From assembly GCF_900107435.1 (NCBI RefSeq), contig NZ_FNPZ01000004.1:310001-374000 (forward strand): a DNA stretch of 64,000 bases, read 5' to 3'. This DNA comes from Herbiconiux ginsengi. GTDB taxonomy: Bacteria > Actinomycetota > Actinomycetes > Actinomycetales > Microbacteriaceae. Position numbers and translations under genes: made by a program. Positions 36,092 to 43,892 of the stretch are shown one piece after another (positions within the stretch are counted from its first letter, which is position 1; each line of letters starts with the position of its first letter). The notes under the pieces were generated by a model, which did not search any database, had not been told where the DNA came from, and saw nothing but the letters and a program-made list of their open reading frames with translations.

Positions 36092-36652
36092 TCAGGGGTG
36101 CCGGATGCCCCGGTTCAGGATGGCCGCCCAGGCCGATCCGTCGTCTTCGATTCCGGTGGTCACGATCAGGTGGCAGAGCTGCCCGAAGGCGATGAACCGT
36201 TGCACGTCGTCATCGCTCGCGCCGGAGCGGGTCTTCGCGAAGAGCGTGATCTTCGCCAGACCCCGGCGGAGTGCGGCGCCGATCTCCGGCACCTCGGCCG
36301 CCGACTGGGCGTGCACCTGCAGCATGAGCAGGCGGCGGTCGGCGATCAAGTGGGCGTATGCGGCGCCCATCGCGTCGAGCACGCCGGCGGGGGTCTGCTC
36401 GTCGGCGGAAGCGGCACCTCCTTCCAGGGCTTCGACGATCTGCTCGAAGCACTCCTCGAGGGCGGCGACGAAGAGGGGCTCCTTGCCCGGGAACAGCTTG
36501 AAGACATAGGCCGGCGAGATGTCGGCGCGCTGGGCGATCGACGCGACGGTGGTTCCGAGATAGCCCGTGAGTGCGAATTCGCTGAGCGCGGCCGAGATGA
36601 CAGTCGTGCGTCGGGCGTCGGCCGTGGAGAGGACGGAAGGTCGAGGGGTCAT
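36092..36652 (-). CDS. TetR-family transcriptional regulator
   Basis: 186 residues. N-terminal helix-turn-helix LSEFALTGYLGTTVASIAQRADISPAYVFKLF; variable ligand domain. Lies between the MFS gene and its own promoter, transcribed in the same direction as the MFS gene. ATG 36652 is only 7 nt from the -10 TACAGT (36665-36660), so its mRNA is probably leaderless, and that -10 is inside the operator palindrome at 36655-36674, implying autorepression. Confidence 0.88.
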   Translation of the reverse strand: MTPRPSVLSTADARRTTVISAALSEFALTGYLGTTVASIAQRADISPAYVFKLFPGKEPLFVAALEECFEQIVEALEGGAASADEQTPAGVLDAMGAAYAHLIADRRLLMLQVHAQSAAEVPEIGAALRRGLAKITLFAKTRSGASDDDVQRFIAFGQLCHLIVTTGIEDDGSAWAAILNRGIRHP

Positions 36653-36654
36653 GT

Positions 36655-36674
36655 GAGTGACTGTACACTCACTC
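36655..36674. promoter_or_regulatory. Candidate TetR autoregulatory operator
   Basis: GAGTGACTGTACACTCACTC, a 20-bp palindrome with one mismatched pair, covering the predicted -10 of tetR. Shares the GTGACT/AGTCAC-type half-sites with 36018-36033. Confidence 0.7.
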
Positions 36675-36734
36675 CCGTCTCGAGGCAAATGGGCGGCTTG
36701 ACCGGGGCTCGCCGATGGCGCCGGACCCGCCCGG

Positions 36735-36814
36735 CTACGTATTGAGCGTCGTCGGACTACGTATTCCCGATCACGATCGCAAATTTCACCCCGATTAGTG
36801 AGTAAAACCTACTC
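36735..36814 (+). promoter_or_regulatory. Regulatory region of the LuxR-type gene
   Basis: Two direct copies of CTACGTATT at 36735-36743 and 36757-36765, 22 bp apart (two helical turns, same face), followed by an inverted repeat GAGTA-N5-TACTC at 36800-36814. Such layout fits binding of a dimeric regulator, possibly the encoded protein itself; identity of the binder is unknown. Confidence 0.45.
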
Positions 36815-36895
36815 ATGCCGTCTCGACCGGACGGCTCCGCTCTCGCCCCGAGATGCCGCGACCTGTCCTCACGGCGTGAAGAGAAAGCACCGATC

Positions 36896-39586
36896 ATGTC
36901 ACAGCGTAAGAACGTTCCCCAGATTCCCGGCGGCCACCTGCTCCGTGGCCGGGATCGCCTGTTCAACCAGGCCCGACTCGCACTCGAGCGCAGCGGGCCG
37001 CGGCCGTTCGTGGTCGTCGGTGGCGCGCCGGGCGTGGGGCGCACCGCCTTCGTCGACGCACTCGTCGCGGCGATCGATGCCGAGCGCACGGTTCACGTCG
37101 TGCGCGGGGATCCCGACCTCAGCGCGGTGTCGCTCGGAGCGCTCGCTCCCGTCCTGTCGGCGCTCCCGGCCGGCGGCGAGAGCAACGCCATTGTCGAGTT
37201 CCACCGCGCCGTCAACCGCCCGGAGGCGGTGGTGGTCGTCGACGACGCCGAGCACCTCGACCTCACCACTCTCGGCGTGCTGGAGCAGGTGGCACGCGCG
37301 GGGGTCGCCGCCATGGTCGTCGCTCGTGCGACGAAGCCGGCCGCCGACGGCCAGAACCTGCCGGCGGCGCGACTCATCCGCCACGCGAGCATCCAGATCG
37401 AACTCCCGTCGCTCGGTCGCGCAGACGCCTGCGCCATGGTGAAGGACCGACTGGGCACGAGCATCGGCGCCGCGGCGGCCGACGAGATGGTGCGTCTCGC
37501 CTCTGGGAGCACGCGCACCCTCTCCGAGCTGATCGAAGCATCCGTCGGCATCTGCGATCTCGCCGACGACTCCGGTGCCTGGAACGAGCGCTGGCCCGCG
37601 GTGTCCGAAGGGCTGATCGCCTCGTTGCCGGCGAATCCGCTGGTGGCCTCCCCTCCCGTGCTCGACGTCGTCACCCTCCTGGCCGTCGTGGGCGAGCTCC
37701 CGGTGGAGCAGGCGGGAACCTCCGGTGTCTCGGAACGCGGCGCTCAGCGCGCCGAGGCGGCAGGGTTCGTGGTCGCTCGCGTTCGAGACGGGCGGGCCTG
37801 GGTCGAGCTCGCGCATCCGCTCTACCGGTCGGTGCTGCTCCCGACCGTCTCGGACTACGCGCAAGACGGATTCCGGGCCGCGGGTATCGACATGCTCGAC
37901 GGCTATCCGGAGCACCGGGTGCGGCGTGCCTTGTTGCAGTTGAAAGTGGGGCACGCGCTCGCCCCGCAACCGCTCATCGATCTCGCGCACCGGGAGTTGA
38001 GCGAGCGTCGGTACACCACGGCGATCACGCTCGGGGAGCACGCGAGCCGAGCCGCCGGAGCCGATGCGGCGTTGCGCGCCGCCGGTGAATACGTCGCCGC
38101 GCAGGCGCTCTCGCAGATCGGGCGGGCCCGGGAGGCGTCGGAGCACTTCGCCGCGGCCTGGGCAGCCGTGAACAGCGAAGGTGAGGTGGCGGATCGCACG
38201 TTCATCGCCGCGCTCGCCCAGGCCGAGGGGAACCACCTCGCCTTCCGGGAACTCCGGCCGGACGTCGCCGTATCGCGCGGGGAGTCCGTTCTGCATCGGC
38301 TCGACGAGCGCGACCGCGCCCTCCTCGAATCCGACCTCGCGAAGTGGAGGCTGATGTCTGGGCAGGGGATCCCGCTCGGTGTCGAGCAACTGGCCCTGCT
38401 CGGGCCCGTCGAGACGCCGGGAGACCTCAACCTCCTGATCATGACCGCGACGCTCCAGACCATGGGCGGCAACCTCACGCTCGCGGGCGAGGCGGTCGCC
38501 AGAGGGCTCGCCGAATGCGACCGTTTCCGGGAGGTGCTGCCGAACGCTCGCGACCTGCTCGAACTCTCCGAGGTGCTCGTGCTCTCGTTCACCAGCCGTT
38601 TCACGGAGGCGCGCACGGCGGCCCGCCGCAACCTCGCCCGGGCGGAGAGGAGCAACCCGAGCGCCCGTGGCATCTGGAAGGTCGTGCTCGCGATCATCGA
38701 GCTGCACGGTGGCTCGCCGGCACGCGCCTGGAAGCTGATCACCGAGGGGCGCCGCGACCTGGTCTGGTGCGACATCGCAGGCCTCCTCCCCACGGCCGAC
38801 GCGCTCTCGGCGGCGGTGGCCGCGCGAACCGGGCGGTTCGCCATCGCGCGGAGCTGGCTCGACCAGCTGGCTGCGGCGGAGATCGTCGATCCGAAGGCCG
38901 AGGTGTACGCCGCACTCGCTCGCGCCTGGGTCTCTGCGGCGTCGGGGCGCCCGGGTTTCGCCATCCGGAGCATGGGCCCGGCACTGCACAAGGCGGTCGA
39001 CGGCGGTCACCTCTACCTCGCGGCCCTCGTGGCCTACGAGGCCGTCCGCATCGAGCCGGTTGTCGGCGCCACGGTGATGCTGCCGCATCTGCTCGCCGCG
39101 CGGCACGCCTTCCCGCTTGCCGAGTCGCATGCCCGCGCCGTGATCGCGCGCTACGACGTGCTGCCGATCGCCAAGGAACTCGCCGAAGCAGGGCTGCTCG
39201 GCCCGGCGATCGACGCCGCGCGCTGGGCGGCCGACAACTCGAACGGCGATCTGGTGCGCGCGTCTCTCGCCCATCGACTCGCTGATTCGTGGACCGTGCG
39301 GGCCGGGGTCGCGATGTCGAACCGTCGCTCCGCGCAGCCACGGGTCACTCCACTGACCGACCGCGAGTGGCAGCTGGCCTGCGGCGCGGCCGCTCATCGC
39401 ACGAGTGCGGAACTGGCCTCCGAGTTCGGCATCTCGGTGCGCACGGTCGACAACCACCTCGCCCGCATCTACCGCAAGCTCGGCATCACCGGGCGCCGTG
39501 AACTCTCGGCCGAACTGAGCGAACTCCGACTCGACGGCTCCTACGAGGGCTACGGCGTGGATGCAGCGGCATCCGGAAACAAGTAG
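36896..39586 (+). CDS. Large LuxR-family regulator with degenerate ATPase domain
   Basis: 896 residues, LAL/MalT-like plan: N-terminal STAND-type ATPase, long helical (TPR-like) middle and C-terminal LuxR helix-turn-helix (TDREWQLACGAAAHRTSAEL, VRTVDNHLARIYRKLGI). The Walker A loop is GAPGVGRT, with Arg49 in place of the invariant lysine, while Walker B (VVVVDDAEHLD) is intact; ATP binding may be altered. ATG 36896 chosen for length relative to the family and for AGAGAAAG upstream; an in-frame ATG at 36815 would put the start on the inverted repeat. Single gene, target unknown. Confidence 0.82.
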   Translation: MSQRKNVPQIPGGHLLRGRDRLFNQARLALERSGPRPFVVVGGAPGVGRTAFVDALVAAIDAERTVHVVRGDPDLSAVSLGALAPVLSALPAGGESNAIVEFHRAVNRPEAVVVVDDAEHLDLTTLGVLEQVARAGVAAMVVARATKPAADGQNLPAARLIRHASIQIELPSLGRADACAMVKDRLGTSIGAAAADEMVRLASGSTRTLSELIEASVGICDLADDSGAWNERWPAVSEGLIASLPANPLVASPPVLDVVTLLAVVGELPVEQAGTSGVSERGAQRAEAAGFVVARVRDGRAWVELAHPLYRSVLLPTVSDYAQDGFRAAGIDMLDGYPEHRVRRALLQLKVGHALAPQPLIDLAHRELSERRYTTAITLGEHASRAAGADAALRAAGEYVAAQALSQIGRAREASEHFAAAWAAVNSEGEVADRTFIAALAQAEGNHLAFRELRPDVAVSRGESVLHRLDERDRALLESDLAKWRLMSGQGIPLGVEQLALLGPVETPGDLNLLIMTATLQTMGGNLTLAGEAVARGLAECDRFREVLPNARDLLELSEVLVLSFTSRFTEARTAARRNLARAERSNPSARGIWKVVLAIIELHGGSPARAWKLITEGRRDLVWCDIAGLLPTADALSAAVAARTGRFAIARSWLDQLAAAEIVDPKAEVYAALARAWVSAASGRPGFAIRSMGPALHKAVDGGHLYLAALVAYEAVRIEPVVGATVMLPHLLAARHAFPLAESHARAVIARYDVLPIAKELAEAGLLGPAIDAARWAADNSNGDLVRASLAHRLADSWTVRAGVAMSNRRSAQPRVTPLTDREWQLACGAAAHRTSAELASEFGISVRTVDNHLARIYRKLGITGRRELSAELSELRLDGSYEGYGVDAAASGNK

Positions 39587-39727
39587 AAAATACTCACGGG
39601 AGGGTCGGTCTGGGGTGACGGACAATTGCTCATGGCGTAAGCCAGATCATCTGCAATGTGCGGCGCAGTTCCCTCGCCCGAGGTTCACTCGTCAGCTCCT
39701 CGCCGGCAGCGCCCGCGTGATGGTCTC

Positions 39728-39764
39728 GGAACAGGGGCGGCCTTCGGGTGGCCGCCTCTGTTCC
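39728..39764. terminator. Hairpin after the LuxR-type gene
   Basis: 15-bp stem (GGAACAGGGGCGGCC with one G-T wobble against its partner) and 7-nt loop. No T-run follows, so it may be a terminator of the GC-rich actinobacterial type or part of the leader upstream of zwf. It lies 140 bp after the LuxR stop. Confidence 0.5.
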
Positions 39765-39857
39765 AATCCAATTCGCTGCGCTCGGTCCAATCCAATTCGC
39801 TGCGCTGGGTCTAATCCGATTCGCTGCGCTGGGTCCGATCCGATTCGCTGCGCTGGG
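39762..39857 (+). repeat. Four 24-bp direct tandem repeats before the G6PDH gene
   Basis: Four consecutive copies at 39762-39785, 39786-39809, 39810-39833 and 39834-39857. The core ATTCGCTGCGCT is identical in all; the first half differs by C/T and A/G transitions (TCCAATCC, TCCAATCC, TCTAATCC, TCCGATCC). The array ends immediately before the -10 TACTGT of the downstream gene. Confidence 0.9.
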
Positions 39858-39871
39858 CTACTGTGACTGGT

Positions 39872-41248
39872 ATGACGCAACGGGTCGACACGCTCCTCAT
39901 CTTCGGCGCCAGCGGAGATCTCACCGCACGGCTCCTTCTTCCCGGACTCGGACAGTTGCTGTCCGATCAGCCGAACCGCCGGCTCGACCTGATCGGCGTC
40001 GGCAGTGCCGACTGGACGGATGAGGAGTGGCGCAAGCTCGTCACGAACTCCTTCGGCGAGGCGTCGGCCGACGGAGCCTGCGTCGACGCCCTCCTTGCGC
40101 AGACCCGCTATGTCAAGGCCGACGTGACGGATGTCGCCGACCTCACGAAGGTGCTCGGCATGGCCGGCGGCAACCCCGCCATCTACTTCGCCCTGCCGCC
40201 GGCCGTCGCGGCGCAGGTCGTCACGACGCTGCAGAAGGTGGAGTTCCCGCCGGGGCTGACGCTCGCCCTCGAGAAGCCCTTCGGCATGGACGTACCGACG
40301 GCCCAAGCGCTGAACGCCGAACTCGCGAAGCTCGTGCCGGAGAACCAGATCCACCGGGTCGACCACTTCCTCGGCCGCTCGACGGTGTTCAACATCCTCG
40401 GCCTGCGGTTCGCGAACCGCATCTTCGAGCCCGTCTGGAACTCGGAGCACATCGCCGAGATCGCCGTCGTCTACGACGAGCAGCTGGGCCTGGAGGGTCG
40501 CGCCGGGTACTACGACAAGGCCGGTGCGCTGATCGACATGATCCAGAGCCACCTGCTGCAGGTGATGGCCGTGCTCGCCATGGAGCCGCCGTCGACCCTC
40601 GGGCAAGACGACTTGCGTGACGCCAAGGAGCTGGTGCTCCGCGCCACCCGCCTCTGGGGCGACGATCCGAAGGCGTCGAGCCGTCGTGCCCGCTACACCG
40701 CCGGAAGTATCGACGGGCGCGAGATGCCGAGCTACGCCGCCGAGAACGGCGTCGATCCGGCTCGGGAGACCGAGACGCTCGCCGAGGTCGCGCTCGAGAT
40801 CTCCACCTGGCGCTGGAAGGGCGTGCCCATCACGCTGCGCTCCGGCAAGGCCATCGGCCAGCGCCGCCGTGAGATCGTGGTGACCTTCAAACCCGCGCAG
40901 CAGCTTCCGGTCGGTCTCACCGGCGCCAACCAGCCCACGGTGCTGCGCATCTACCTGGCGCCTGATGCGATGTCACTCGAACTCGACATCAACGGACCCG
41001 GCGATCCGTATGAACTCGAGCGCGTGAGCCTCGACGCCACCTTTGGCGACGGCCAGCTGCTGGCCTACCGCGAAGTGCTCGCGGGCATCCTCGACGGCGA
41101 TCCGACACTCAGCGTGCGCGGCGACTCCGCCGTGGAAGGCTGGCGCATCCTGGCCCCCGTGATCGCCGCCTGGCGCGCCGACGAGGTGCCGCTCGAGGAA
41201 TACGCGGCGGGCACCGAGGGGCCCGACGACTGGAAGCCGGTGGGCTGA
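39872..41248 (+). CDS. zwf: Glucose-6-phosphate dehydrogenase
   Basis: 458 residues, oxidises glucose-6-phosphate to 6-phosphogluconolactone producing NADPH. Dinucleotide loop FGASGDLTARLLLPGL, substrate lysine region ALEKPFGMD, and active-site RVDHFLGRSTVFNI, where the usual DHYLGKE is DHFLGRS. It is about 40-50 residues shorter than common G6PDH, so it may be an additional isoform. ATG 39872 was preferred: -10 TACTGT (39859-39864) is 7 nt before it, implying a leaderless mRNA; a GTG three codons upstream overlaps that -10. The 24-bp repeats upstream may regulate it. Confidence 0.88.
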   Translation: MTQRVDTLLIFGASGDLTARLLLPGLGQLLSDQPNRRLDLIGVGSADWTDEEWRKLVTNSFGEASADGACVDALLAQTRYVKADVTDVADLTKVLGMAGGNPAIYFALPPAVAAQVVTTLQKVEFPPGLTLALEKPFGMDVPTAQALNAELAKLVPENQIHRVDHFLGRSTVFNILGLRFANRIFEPVWNSEHIAEIAVVYDEQLGLEGRAGYYDKAGALIDMIQSHLLQVMAVLAMEPPSTLGQDDLRDAKELVLRATRLWGDDPKASSRRARYTAGSIDGREMPSYAAENGVDPARETETLAEVALEISTWRWKGVPITLRSGKAIGQRRREIVVTFKPAQQLPVGLTGANQPTVLRIYLAPDAMSLELDINGPGDPYELERVSLDATFGDGQLLAYREVLAGILDGDPTLSVRGDSAVEGWRILAPVIAAWRADEVPLEEYAAGTEGPDDWKPVG

Positions 41249-41299
41249 CCACCCGGTCGAGGGTGGTGCCGGCCGAGCAGGCCGCCCCCTCAGGCGACC

Positions 41300-41845
41300 T
41301 CAGATCGCGATGGAGCGGGCCTCGGCCTGACGCTGGGTGACCACGTCGGTGACCTCGGCATGATGGGCGACGAGGGCGCGGAGAGCGTCGTCGTCGCGCG
41401 GGTCGGGCCCGTCGATCATCGGCGCGGCGCCGATGGCGACGCCGGCGGCCACCGTCGGATAGGCAGGGACGGCCGGCGCGGCCGGCGCGGCCGGGGCGAG
41501 AGCGGCGACCGGAGCGACCCGGGCGGTGGCCGAAGCGACGGCGCGGGCCAGCTGACGGGGCACGGGAACGGTTTCGACAGGCGCGAGCGGTGCGATGGTT
41601 CCGTGCCCGTTCGACTTCATGGTGATGCCGTGCTCGGCGAGGTTGGCGACGATGTCGTGGGCGACCGACTTGGCCAGCGCGGTGTGGAAGATGTCGTCGG
41701 TGTCGGAGGCGCTCCGGCGGGTGATCGCGAACGATCCGAGCGGTCCGAAGTTCTCCATCAGGGTCTGGCTGACGAGTTCGTACTGGCGCTCCTGGCTGAT
41801 CGTGCTCTCCCGTGCCTCTTTCGCACGCCGTCTCCAGCCGATCAT
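41300..41845 (-). CDS. Hypothetical protein with Ala/Pro-rich segment
   Basis: 181 residues. N-terminal ~85 residues look folded (ISQERQYELVSQTLMENFGPLGSFAI... HDIVANLAEHGITMKSNG), followed by a low-complexity Ala/Pro stretch (about 115-140) and an acidic tail. Function not recognised. ATG 41845 has GGAGGGAG 6 nt upstream, which supports a real gene. Divergent to the MscS-type gene. Confidence 0.6.
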   Translation of the reverse strand: MIGWRRRAKEARESTISQERQYELVSQTLMENFGPLGSFAITRRSASDTDDIFHTALAKSVAHDIVANLAEHGITMKSNGHGTIAPLAPVETVPVPRQLARAVASATARVAPVAALAPAAPAAPAVPAYPTVAAGVAIGAAPMIDGPDPRDDDALRALVAHHAEVTDVVTQRQAEARSIAI

Positions 41846-42005
41846 CGCAACTCCCTCCGCAACCCCGTCGTGTGAACAGTGTGCGTGCTGGAGGTTGACC
41901 GGAGCCAATCGACACGCCGGGTTGCGGCATCCAATGGGCTGATTAGGGTGTAAATTCACCCAACCGCGAATCCATCCGTCGCGACCGCGGCGCGGGAAGG
42001 CACCC

Positions 42006-43175
42006 ATGTCCGTCGAAAGAACCTGGATCACGTTCGCGATAGCCGCCGTGCTCGCCCTCCTGGTCGCCATCGCGGTGACCGCGCTCGTCGCTCTCGTGGT
42101 GCGACTCGCGGGCCGTCGCAAGCAGTGGCCCGGTGCTCTCGTGCGCCGGGCGCGCATCCCGTTCCGCATCGTTCTGGTGGTGCTGCTGCTCTGGACCGGC
42201 GTGGCGATGACCCTTCCGGCCACCGACTGGTTGCCGGCCGTCGACCAGGCCTTCCTGATCCTGTCCATCGCTGCCGGCGCCTGGCTTCTGTGCGGCCTCG
42301 CGCTGTTCGCGGAAGACGTTGCGCTCGAGCGCTACCGCATCGACCGGCCCGACAATCGCATCGCGCGACGGGCGCGCACGCAGGTGCTGATCCTGCGGCG
42401 GCTCGCGATGGCCGCTGTGATCGTGCTCGCGATCGGCGCCATCCTGCTCACCTTCCCGGGTGCCCAGGCGGTGGGGGCGAGCGTGCTCGCCTCGGCCGGG
42501 ATCGTGTCGATCATCGCCGGCCTCGCCGCCCAGTCGACTCTCGCGAACGTGTTCGCCGGCATGCAGATCGCGTTCAGCGATGCCATCCGGGTCGACGACG
42601 TGGTGATCGTCGAGAACGAATGGGGGCGGATCGAGGAGATCACGCTCACCTACGTCGTGGTGCACATCTGGGACGACCGGCGGATGGTGCTGCCGAGCAC
42701 CTACTTCACCTCGCAGCCGTTCCAGAACTGGACCAGGCGCACCTCGGAGCTGCTCGGTTCGGTGGAGTTCGACCTCGACTGGCGGGTGACGCCGGGGGAG
42801 ATGCGGGCCGAGCTGGCGCGCATCCTCGCCCGCACCGAGCTCTGGGACGAGCGGGTCTCGGTGCTGCAGGTGACCGACGCCGTCGGCGGATTCGTGCGGG
42901 TGCGCATCCTCGTCACCGCGGTCGATGCACCGACGCTGTTCGACCTGCGTTGCTTCGTGCGGGAGGAGATGATCGCGTGGCTCTACCGTTCGAGTCCGCA
43001 GTCGATCCCGCGCACCCGGGTGCGCGTGGTGGAGGAGGAGAAGGACGTGTCGCATCCGCCGCGGGCCGGCGAACCGGATGCCTCGGGCCTGTTCCACGGC
43101 GACCGCGATGCGGAAGGGCGGGCGAGCATGTTCACCGGCCCGATCGAGACGCGCGGCGACGACGACGCCCGGTGA
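42006..43175 (+). CDS. MscS-family mechanosensitive ion channel
   Basis: 389 residues. Four hydrophobic segments in the first ~180 residues, the pore helix and beta-domain signature ASAGIVSIIAGLAAQSTLANVFAGMQIAFSDAIRVDDVV, then a soluble C-terminal domain with LPSTYFTSQPFQNWTR. Releases osmolytes after hypo-osmotic shock. Final ~50 residues are charged and unrelated to the family core. ATG has GGAAGG upstream. Converges with two small minus-strand membrane-protein genes. Confidence 0.9.
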   Translation: MSVERTWITFAIAAVLALLVAIAVTALVALVVRLAGRRKQWPGALVRRARIPFRIVLVVLLLWTGVAMTLPATDWLPAVDQAFLILSIAAGAWLLCGLALFAEDVALERYRIDRPDNRIARRARTQVLILRRLAMAAVIVLAIGAILLTFPGAQAVGASVLASAGIVSIIAGLAAQSTLANVFAGMQIAFSDAIRVDDVVIVENEWGRIEEITLTYVVVHIWDDRRMVLPSTYFTSQPFQNWTRRTSELLGSVEFDLDWRVTPGEMRAELARILARTELWDERVSVLQVTDAVGGFVRVRILVTAVDAPTLFDLRCFVREEMIAWLYRSSPQSIPRTRVRVVEEEKDVSHPPRAGEPDASGLFHGDRDAEGRASMFTGPIETRGDDDAR

Positions 43176-43556
43176 TCAGGAGACCGGCGGCGCCTTCGGC
43201 TTGCGCGGAGCCCGCGGCGGCACCGGGGCGGCGTTCTCGGGCAGGGGAGGGGTGGCAGCGGTGGCCGTGGGCGGCTCGGTGCCCGGTTCTGCCGGGGGTT
43301 GCGGCGGCGCCTCATCCGTCTCCGCCCGTGCCGACGCCGGATCGCCCACCGGGCGGATCGGCCAGGTGAAGCTCCCGGATTCCCCGTTCTTCACGAGGTA
43401 GACCTGCGCTGCCCGGGTGCCGAACCAGAGGAACCGCACGAGCAGGAAGAGCACCCCGAGCACCACGATGAAGACGATCGCGGCCGCGACGACGGAGATC
43501 ACGCTCGAGAGGATGCCGAACAGGATCGGCAGCAGACCGCCTCCGGGATGGAACAC
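43176..43556 (-). CDS. Membrane-anchored protein with Pro-rich tail
   Basis: 126 residues: one long hydrophobic region (about 8-45), then a charged segment (VYLVKNGESGSFTWPIRPV) and a Pro/Ala-rich tail (from about residue 78). Function unknown. Starts 1 nt before the stop of the 43557 gene's coding end, so both are probably one transcript. Confidence 0.65.
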   Translation of the reverse strand: MFHPGGGLLPILFGILSSVISVVAAAIVFIVVLGVLFLLVRFLWFGTRAAQVYLVKNGESGSFTWPIRPVGDPASARAETDEAPPQPPAEPGTEPPTATAATPPLPENAAPVPPRAPRKPKAPPVS

Positions 43557-43751
43557 CTAGGACTCCTCGAGCTCGCGGGCGTCTTCGTCTTGCTGCAGCA
43601 CGCTGCCGATCGCGAGCGCCACCGTGATGCCCCAACTGACCCACATCAGGATGAGGCGCCAGTCGCGCGGACCCTTGCGCGTGGCCTGGATGGCGGAGAA
43701 GGCGCCGATCGCCGCGCTGATGATGCTGCCGTTCAGGATGTACTTGCGCAC
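43557..43751 (-). CDS. Small two-helix membrane protein
   Basis: 64 residues from GTG 43751 (VRKYILNGSIISAAIGAF, second segment LILMWVSWGITVALAI). A longer frame from ATG 43859 exists, but its extra part overlaps a TAGCGT-type -10 (in the revcomp of GGTAGCGTAGAGG) and the otsA upstream region; the GAAGAGGACGGGG stretch before GTG can serve as ribosome site. I therefore prefer the short form; start is uncertain. Confidence 0.55.
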   Translation of the reverse strand: MRKYILNGSIISAAIGAFSAIQATRKGPRDWRLILMWVSWGITVALAIGSVLQQDEDARELEES

Positions 43752-43892
43752 ACTGTCCCCGTCCTCTTCGCTCGTTGCCTCTACGCTACCGCTCGCCGCC
43801 GCTTCGGCACCTGCCCTGATAGACTCGACCCTGGAATTCCGGGCTGTATTCGTTCCCATCCGATCCGCGGCCCGACTCAGCCGAACGGACTC

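Noticed and set aside
36899-39625. Minus-strand open frame of ~900 codons opposite the LuxR-type gene
   Set aside because: Antisense artefact; the plus frame has Walker B and LuxR helix-turn-helix, the minus frame has nothing recognisable.
39762-39857. CRISPR array
   Set aside because: Units are contiguous 24-bp tandem repeats with no unique spacers and no cas genes nearby.
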